Position numbers and translations under genes: made by a program. Below the pieces are notes generated by a model. That model worked only from the letters and a program-made list of their open reading frames with translations, did not search any database and was not told where the DNA came from. DNA of 64,000 bases from Streptomyces tuirus (lineage in GTDB: Bacteria; Actinomycetota; Actinomycetes; Streptomycetales; Streptomycetaceae), in assembly GCA_018195615.1 (NCBI GenBank), contig JAGTPG010000001.1, positions 1,364,001 through 1,428,000 on the forward strand. The letters are read 5' to 3'. This document shows, piece by piece, positions 58,745 through 64,000 of this stretch. Position 1 is the first letter of the stretch. The number at the start of each line of letters is the position of its first letter.

Positions 58745-59316
58745 ATGCCCACCATCGCCGTGACCACCTGGTCCCTGGAGCAGACCGCGCCGACCGACCT
58801 CTTGCCGGCCGCCGCGCCGGAGGGGGACGTCCGGATCGTCCGCTCTGAAGTTCCCTCGCCCGAGTTCAGCCGGTTCCTGTACACCTCGGTCGGCGGCGAC
58901 ATCCGCTGGACGGACCATCTGGGCTGGTCGTACGCGCAGTGGCTGGAACACCTGGAGCGGCCCGGCGTGGAGACGTGGGTGGCGTACGACCGTGGCACGC
59001 CCGCGGGGTACGTGGAACTGGAGGCGCAGGACGACGCCGTCGTGGAGATCCTCCACTTCGGCCTGCTCCCCGCCTTCCGCGGCCGGCGCATCGGCGGGCA
59101 CCTGCTGTCGTACGGCACGGCCCGCGCCTGGGACCTCGCGGACCGCTGGGCGGGGCTGCCCCGACGAAGCGGGTCTGGCTGCACACCTGCAGCAAGGACG
59201 GCGAGCACGCGATGGACAACTACCGGAACCGCGGGTTCAAGCTGTTCGACACCAAGGTCGAGGAGGAGCCGGACGTCGCCGCTCCGGGACCGTGGCCTGG
59301 GGCGTTCCCCGCCTGA
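58745..59316 (+). CDS. GNAT-family N-acetyltransferase
   Basis: Cytosolic acetyltransferase of about 190 residues. The acetyl-CoA-binding motif A is EILHFGLLPAFRGRRIGGHLLSYGTARAW and motif B is HTCSKDGEHAMDNYRNRGFKLFDTK. The frame breaks at the C-run 59159-59162; one C gives AGLPPTKRVWLHT. ATG 58745 begins PTIAVTTWSLEQTAP, the usual N-terminus for this group. Substrate unknown. Confidence 0.85.
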
Positions 59317-59353
59317 CCTGGACGGACACCCCTGGGTGCCCGAATGTGACCAA

Positions 59354-59390
59354 GGACACCCGTGTCTTGGACTTCGAGACACGGATGTCC
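59354..59390 (+). promoter_or_regulatory. Inverted repeat upstream of sulfur operon leader
   Basis: GGACACCCGTGTCT (59354-59367) pairs with AGACACGGATGTCC (59377-59390), 13 of 14 positions, around a nine-base loop. It lies about 50 bases before the leader peptide ORF. It could be an operator for a sulfur regulator or part of the leader RNA. Confidence 0.45.
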
Positions 59391-59442
59391 GCATCTTGGA
59401 CGAAGCTGGACTGTGTCCAGATCGCCGTGACACGCTTCCGTC

Positions 59443-59526
59443 ATGTCTGGAACTGGAATCGCCTTGGTGAGTCGACGGCACGTCGACCTCGGCCGCATGT
59501 CCAGCGCCATCTGTCCGGCGCACTGA
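59443..59526 (+). CDS. Cysteine-type attenuator leader peptide
   Basis: A 27-codon ORF reads MSGTGIALVSRRHVDLGR then MSSAICPAH and ends at TGA 59526. The RRHVDLGRxSSAIC core is the hallmark of the Streptomyces putative leader peptide family (cis-regulatory attenuator) found before sulfur and other metabolic genes. It lies 181 bases upstream of sulfite reductase. The Cys codon near the end would stall ribosomes when charged Cys-tRNA is scarce and thereby raise expression of the sulfate-assimilation operon; the mechanism is inferred from mycobacterial cysteine attenuators. Confidence 0.82.
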   Translation: MSGTGIALVSRRHVDLGRMSSAICPAH

Positions 59527-59707
59527 GCGTACTCAGCCCGCGCCCGGCATCCCCCATCTCGCTTCATTCCCGCGCAATGACGCGCCCTCTGCCCATGCGC
59601 CCGCACGCGCAGCTCAGAGCCTCCCGCCCGTCACCCGACCGCCACCCCTCAACGACGGCGCTACGCGCCGACCCCTGCCCACTGCTGTCCCGAAGGACGT
59701 ATCAACC

Positions 59708-61405
59708 ATGGCCGCCACCCCGCAGAAGCCTGCCGCCGCGACTCCCCGCCGCAAGGTGAGCCGTCACCGCGGTGAGGGTCAGTGGGCCGCGGGGCACTTC
59801 ACCCCGCTCAACGGCAACGAGCAGTTCAAGAAGGACGACGACGGTCTCAATGTGCGGACACGCATTGAGACGATCTACTCCAAGCGGGGCTTCGACTCGA
59901 TCGACCCGAACGACCTGCGCGGCCGGATGCGCTGGTGGGGCCTGTACACCCAGCGCCGCCCGGGCATCGACGGCGGCAAGACGGCGATCCTGGAGCCGGA
60001 GGAGCTGGACGACGAGTACTTCATGCTCCGCGTCCGCATCGACGGTGGCGCGCTGACCACCCGGCAGCTGCGGGTCGTCGGTGAGATCTCCCAGGAGTTC
60101 GCGCGCGGCACGGCCGACATCACCGACCGGCAGAACGTCCAGTACCACTGGATCCGGATCGAGGACGTGCCCGAGATCTGGAACCGGCTGGAGGGCGTCG
60201 GCCTGTCCACGGTCACCGCCTGCGGCGACACCCCGCGCGTGATGATCGGCTCGCCCGTCGCGGGCATCGCCGAGGACGAGATCATCGACGCCACGCCGGC
60301 GCTCGAGGAGATGAAGCGCCGCGTCCTGAACAACCCGGCCTACTCGAACCTCCCCCGGAAGTTCAAGACGGCCATCTCCGGCTCCCCGGTGCTGGACGTC
60401 GTGCACGAGATCAACGACGTCGCGTTCGTCGGCGTCGTCCACCCCGAGCACGGCCCCGGTTTCGACGTCTGGGTCGGCGGCGGCCTGTCCACCAACCCCA
60501 AGCTGGGCGTGCGCCTCGGCACCTGGGTGTCGATCGACGACGTCCCGGACGTCTACGAGGGCGTCATCTCGATCTTCCGCGACTACGGCTACCGCCGGCT
60601 GCGCAACCGCGCCCGTCTGAAGTTCCTCGTCGCCGACTGGGGCGCGGAGAAGTTCCGGCAGGTGCTGGAGGACGAGTACCTCAAGCGCAAGCTGGTCGAC
60701 GGCCCCGCTCCCGAGCAGCCGTCGCAGCAGTGGCGCGACCACATCGGCGTGCACCGGCAGAAGGACGGCCGGTTCTACGTCGGCTTCGCCCCGCGCGTGG
60801 GACGCGTCGACGGCGCCACGATCACGAAGATCGCCGACCTCGCCGAGGCCCACGGCTCGGGCCGGGTGCGCACCACGGTCGAGCAGAAGATGATCATCCT
60901 CGATGTCGAGGAGGACAAGGTCGAGTCGCTGGTCGAGGGCCTGGAGGCGCTCGACCTGACCGCCCGGCCGTCCTCCTTCCGGCGCGGCACCATGGCCTGC
61001 ACCGGCATCGAGTTCTGCAAGCTCGCCATCGTCGAGACCAAGCAGCGCGGCGCGCAGCTGATCGACGAACTGGAGCGGCGTCTGCCGGACTTCGACGAGC
61101 CGCTCACGATCAACCTGAACGGCTGCCCGAACGCCTGCGCCCGTATCCAGGTGGCGGACATCGGTCTCAAGGGCCAGCTGGTCGTCAACAGCGAGGGCGA
61201 GCAGGTCGAGGGCTACCAGGTGCACCTGGGCGGCGCGCTGGGCCTGGAGGCGGGCTTCGGCCGCAAGGTGCGCGGTCTGAAGGTCACCTCCGACGAGCTG
61301 CCCGACTACATCGAGCGCGTCCTGAAGCGGTTCGAGGCGGAGCGCGAGGACGGCGAGCGGTTCGCCACCTGGGCGGCCCGGGCCAGCGAGGAGGCCCTGT
61401 CGTGA
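59708..61405 (+). CDS. sir: Ferredoxin-dependent assimilatory sulfite reductase
   Basis: Siroheme and [4Fe-4S] enzyme of 565 residues that reduces sulfite to sulfide. The cluster/siroheme cysteines are in TMACTGIEFCK (about residues 432-442) and NGCPNACAR (about 474-482). The N-terminal ferrodoxin-like half contains DITDRQNVQYHW and RVIGS-like RVMIGSPVAG. It is the first structural gene of the operon, with GAAGGA before ATG 59708. Its position with cysH, cysC, cysD and cysN argues for sulfite rather than nitrite as substrate. Confidence 0.92.
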   Translation: MAATPQKPAAATPRRKVSRHRGEGQWAAGHFTPLNGNEQFKKDDDGLNVRTRIETIYSKRGFDSIDPNDLRGRMRWWGLYTQRRPGIDGGKTAILEPEELDDEYFMLRVRIDGGALTTRQLRVVGEISQEFARGTADITDRQNVQYHWIRIEDVPEIWNRLEGVGLSTVTACGDTPRVMIGSPVAGIAEDEIIDATPALEEMKRRVLNNPAYSNLPRKFKTAISGSPVLDVVHEINDVAFVGVVHPEHGPGFDVWVGGGLSTNPKLGVRLGTWVSIDDVPDVYEGVISIFRDYGYRRLRNRARLKFLVADWGAEKFRQVLEDEYLKRKLVDGPAPEQPSQQWRDHIGVHRQKDGRFYVGFAPRVGRVDGATITKIADLAEAHGSGRVRTTVEQKMIILDVEEDKVESLVEGLEALDLTARPSSFRRGTMACTGIEFCKLAIVETKQRGAQLIDELERRLPDFDEPLTINLNGCPNACARIQVADIGLKGQLVVNSEGEQVEGYQVHLGGALGLEAGFGRKVRGLKVTSDELPDYIERVLKRFEAEREDGERFATWAARASEEALS

Positions 61406-61581
61406 GCGAGCGCGCCGCCCCCTTCTACTGCCCGTACTGCGGTGACGAGGACCTGCGTCCGAGCGCGGAGGCACACGGCGCGTGGGAATGCGCGGCGTGC
61501 AGCCGAGCCTTTCAGCTGAAGTTCCTCGGGCTGCTGGCCCAGGGACTGAAGCGATCCGACTCCGGAGGGGCACAGATATGA
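61402..61581 (+). CDS. Small zinc-ribbon protein of sulfur operon
   Basis: Protein of 59 residues whose GTG start overlaps the sulfite reductase stop (GTGA) and whose stop overlaps the cysH start (ATGA). Two CxxC pairs, FYCPYCGDE and WECAACSRAF, form a zinc ribbon. Such small proteins are regularly encoded between sir and cysH in actinobacteria; their role is not established. Confidence 0.85.
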   Translation: MSERAAPFYCPYCGDEDLRPSAEAHGAWECAACSRAFQLKFLGLLAQGLKRSDSGGAQI

Positions 61582-62288
61582 CGACCGCTCAGGAAGAGCG
61601 CACGACCGAGGATCTGAAGGCGCTCGCCGAGCAGGCGGGCCGCGACCTGGAGGACGCCTCCGCGCTGGAGATCCTCCAGTGGGCGGCCGAGACGTTCGGC
61701 AAGCGCTTCTGCGTGACGTCCTCGATGGAGGACGCGGTGGTCGCCCACCTCGCCTCCCGCGCGATGCCCGGCGTCGACGTCGTCTTCCTCGACACCGGCT
61801 ACCACTTCGAGGAGACCATCGGCACCCGCGACGCGGTCGACGCCGTGATGGACGTCAACGTCATCACGCTCACGCCGCGCCAGACGGTCGCCGAGCAGGA
61901 CGCGGAGTACGGCCCGAAGCTGCACGACCGCAACCCCGACCTGTGCTGCGCGCTGCGCAAGGTGGAGCCCCTGGAGCGAGGCCTGAAGGACTACCAGGCC
62001 TGGGCGACCGGTCTGCGCCGCGACGAGTCCCCGACCCGGGCGAACACCCCGGTGGTCGGCTGGGACGAGAAGCGGCAGAAGGTCAAGATCTCCCCGATCG
62101 CCCGCTGGACCCAGGACGACGTGGACGCCTACGTCACCGAACACGGCGTCCTGACGAACCCGCTGCTGATGGACGGCTACGCCTCCGTCGGCTGCGCCCC
62201 CTGCACCCGGCGGGTGCTTCAGGGCGAGGACGCGCGGGCCGGCCGCTGGGCGGGCCGCAGCAAGACCGAGTGCGGGCTGCACGGATGA
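61578..62288 (+). CDS. cysH: Phosphoadenylyl/adenylyl-sulfate reductase
   Basis: Thioredoxin-dependent reductase of 236 residues that makes sulfite from activated sulfate. The PP-loop-like VTSSMEDAVVAHL and the C-terminal catalytic cysteine in TECGLH are present. The extra cysteine pairs CCALRK (about residue 117) and CAPC (about 204) ligate a [4Fe-4S] cluster, a mark of the bacterial APS-reducing type. Start and stop overlap the neighbouring genes. Confidence 0.92.
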   Translation: MTTAQEERTTEDLKALAEQAGRDLEDASALEILQWAAETFGKRFCVTSSMEDAVVAHLASRAMPGVDVVFLDTGYHFEETIGTRDAVDAVMDVNVITLTPRQTVAEQDAEYGPKLHDRNPDLCCALRKVEPLERGLKDYQAWATGLRRDESPTRANTPVVGWDEKRQKVKISPIARWTQDDVDAYVTEHGVLTNPLLMDGYASVGCAPCTRRVLQGEDARAGRWAGRSKTECGLHG

Positions 62289-62848
62289 CGACGACGATTC
62301 AGGAGACCGACGTGACGACCGGAGCCACCGTCTGGCTCACGGGTCTGCCGAGTGCCGGCAAGACCACCATCGCCCACGAGCTGGCCGGGCGGCTGCGCAC
62401 CGAGGGCCACCGCGTCGAGGTGCTCGACGGCGACGAGATCCGCGAGTTCCTCTCGGCGGGCCTCGGCTTCACCCGCGAGGACCGGCACACCAACGTGCAG
62501 CGCATCGGCTTCGTCGCCGAACTGCTCGCCCGCAACGGCGTGCTCGCCCTCGTCCCGGTCATCGCGCCCTACCAGGACAGCCGCGAGGCGGTGCGCAAGC
62601 GGCACCAGACGAACGGCACGGCGTATCTGGAGATCCACGTGGCGACCCCGGTCGAGGTGTGCAGCGAGCGGGACGTGAAGGGCCTGTACGCCAAGCAGGC
62701 CGCGGGCGAGCTCACGGGGCTCACCGGCGTCGACGACCCGTACGAGGCGCCCGAGTCGCCCGACCTGCGCATCGAGTCGCAGAACCAGACCGTGCAGGAG
62801 TCCGCGGCGTCGGTGTACGCCCTGCTGAGCGAAAGGGGACTGGCATGA
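62285..62848 (+). CDS. cysC: Adenylyl-sulfate kinase
   Basis: APS kinase of 187 residues. The P-loop is GLPSAGKTT, followed by DGDEIREFLSAGLGFTREDRHTNVQRIGFVAELL and the lid CSERDVKGLYAKQAAGE, all typical. It phosphorylates APS to PAPS. ATG 62285 overlaps the cysH stop; its own stop overlaps cysD. Presence beside an APS-type cysH suggests PAPS is also made for sulfation. Confidence 0.92.
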   Translation: MTTTIQETDVTTGATVWLTGLPSAGKTTIAHELAGRLRTEGHRVEVLDGDEIREFLSAGLGFTREDRHTNVQRIGFVAELLARNGVLALVPVIAPYQDSREAVRKRHQTNGTAYLEIHVATPVEVCSERDVKGLYAKQAAGELTGLTGVDDPYEAPESPDLRIESQNQTVQESAASVYALLSERGLA

Positions 62849-63779
62849 CGACCGTCGCCACCGTGTCCGAGGAGACCGACAGCCCCTACGCGCTGTCGCA
62901 CCTCGACGCCCTGGAGTCCGAGGCGGTGCACATCTTCCGCGAGGTGGCGGGCGAGTTCGAGCGGCCGGTGATCCTGTTCTCCGGCGGCAAGGACTCCATC
63001 GTCATGCTGCACCTGGCGCTGAAGGCCTTCCGGCCGGCGTCGGTGCCGTTCTCGCTGCTGCACGTGGACACCGGCCACAACTTCCCCGAGGTCCTCGACT
63101 ACCGGGACCGCACGGTCGAGAAGCACGGGCTGCGGCTGCACGTCGCCTCCGTGCAGGAGTACATCGACCGCGGTGTGCTCAAGGAGCGCCCCGACGGCAC
63201 CCGCAACCCGCTGCAGACGCTGCCGCTGACCGAGAAGATCCAGCAGGAGCGTTTCGACGCCGTGTTCGGCGGCGGGCGCCGGGACGAGGAGAAGGCCCGG
63301 GCCAAGGAGCGGGTGTTCTCCCTGCGCGACGAGTTCTCCCAGTGGGACCCGCGCCGCCAGCGCCCCGAGCTGTGGAACCTGTACAACGGCCGCCACTCCC
63401 CGGTGAGCACGTGCGGGTGTTCCCGCTGTCCAACTGGACCGAGCTGGACGTGTGGCAGTACATCGCCCGCGAGGGCATCGAGCTGCCCGAGATCTACTAC
63501 GCGCACGAGCGCGAGGTGTTCTCCCGCAGCGGCATGTGGCTGACCGCCGGTGAGTGGGGCGGGCCGAAGGAGGGCGAGACCGTCGAGAAGCGGCTCGTGC
63601 GCTACCGGACCGTGGGTGACATGTCCTGCACCGGCGCGGTGGACTCCGACGCCGACACCATCGAGAAGGTGATCGTGGAGATCGCCGCCTCCCGGCTCAC
63701 CGAGCGCGGCGCCACCCGCGCCGACGACAAGATGTCCGAGGCCGCGATGGAAGACCGCAAGCGCGAGGGGTACTTCTAA
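62845..63779 (+). CDS. cysD: Sulfate adenylyltransferase subunit 2
   Basis: Catalytic subunit of ATP sulfurylase, about 311 residues, with PP-motif [18 protein letters not shown] and [21 protein letters not shown]. The frame breaks at the C-run 63398-63401; one C gives [27 protein letters not shown] and the conserved C-terminus [16 protein letters not shown]. It acts with CysN, which begins one base after its stop. Confidence 0.93.
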
Positions 63780-63780
63780 G

Positions 63781-64000
63781 ATGAGCACGACCACGACCGA
63801 GGAACTCTCGGCCACCACCCTGCTGCGGTTCGCCACCGCCGGTTCGGTCGACGACGGCAAGTCCACCCTGGTGGGCCGGCTGCTGCACGACTCCAAGTCG
63901 GTCCTCGTGGACCAGCTGGAGGCCGTGGAGCGGGCCTCCGCGAGCCGGGGCCAGGAAGCGCCGGACCTCGCGCTGCTGACGGACGGTCTGCGGGCCGAGC
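63781..64000 (+). CDS. cysN: Sulfate adenylyltransferase subunit 1 (GTPase), partial
   Basis: First 73 residues of the EF-Tu-like GTPase subunit of ATP sulfurylase. The P-loop is [19 protein letters not shown], followed by LLTDGLRAE, as in CysN. Starts one base after cysD and runs off the right edge. Confidence 0.92.
   Translation, partial: MSTTTTEELSATTLLRFATAGSVDDGKSTLVGRLLHDSKSVLVDQLEAVERASASRGQEAPDLALLTDGLRAE

Noticed and set aside
59702..61573. Long minus-strand frame opposite sulfite reductase
   Set aside because: Antisense shadow; the plus-strand product is a clear sulfite reductase.
1379..63779. Calling the many broken genes pseudogenes or cases of programmed frameshifting
   Set aside because: The breaks sit in C/G runs, are all repaired by adding one base, have no slippery-site or stimulator pattern, and affect housekeeping genes as often as accessory ones.
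1..64000. tRNA genes, rRNA genes, phage or integrative-element attachment sites
   Set aside because: I scanned the gaps for tRNA T-loop and acceptor patterns and for integrase genes and found none convincing.

Overview
The window is high-GC actinobacterial DNA and almost certainly from a Streptomyces. Supporting signs are GTG/TTG starts, ATGA/GTGA gene overlaps, Tat-type secreted CAZymes, DUF397/XRE/HATPase triads, CUT1 sugar transporters with no local ATPase, a TTA codon in an MFS gene, and a cysteine-type leader peptide before sulfite reductase. I found no tRNA, rRNA or CRISPR.

Sequence quality dominates interpretation. About 36 apparent frameshifts in 22 genes are each repaired by lengthening one C or G run by one base, most often 4 to 5. 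I read these as run-length errors in the assembly, not pseudogenes. The coordinates below span the repaired genes.

Layout. 1-2473: two secreted GH43 enzymes acting on arabinogalactan-type side chains (exo-beta-1,3-galactanase-like with CBM13, and exo-arabinofuranosidase-like). 2645-6012: TetR / FAD monooxygenase / MFS cassette. 6100-8216: beta-solenoid-like surface protein. 8233-11496: MOSC protein, amino-acid permease and homocysteine methyltransferase. 11706-15918: LacI regulator, HATPase/XRE/DUF397 regulatory triad, carboxylesterase. 16028-25432 (minus): operon of sugar-binding lipoprotein, two permeases, GH28-like protein and two alginate-lyase-family proteins. 25929-34890 (plus): 2-hydroxyacid dehydrogenase, LacI, second CUT1 transporter, GH43 beta-xylosidase-like enzyme, third LacI. 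Together 1-2473 and 11706-34890 look like a plant cell-wall (pectin/arabinogalactan/xylan) utilisation region: secreted enzymes cut polysaccharide, lipoproteins capture oligosaccharides, permeases import them, and LacI proteins probably act at AACCGGTT-type and GCGCTTTC-type operators.

35157-46154: mixed housekeeping and regulatory genes, including a degenerate patch (APH(6)-like kinase, IS701-type transposase fragment, internally deleted DUF998 gene). 46330-49393: an IS481-family element and a 213-bp palindromic MITE-like element are nested at CTAG, exactly at the stop codons of two convergent genes. 49451-58460 (minus): operon-like set of secreted I36-like protein, lipoprotein, HlyD-like adaptor with a peptidoglycan-binding domain, MacB-type ATPase and permease, and a giant multidomain SGNH protein; this is the best candidate for an undescribed envelope or export system. 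58745-64000: GNAT, then the assimilatory sulfate reduction operon (leader peptide, sulfite reductase, zinc-ribbon protein, cysH, cysC, cysD, cysN), which runs off the right edge.
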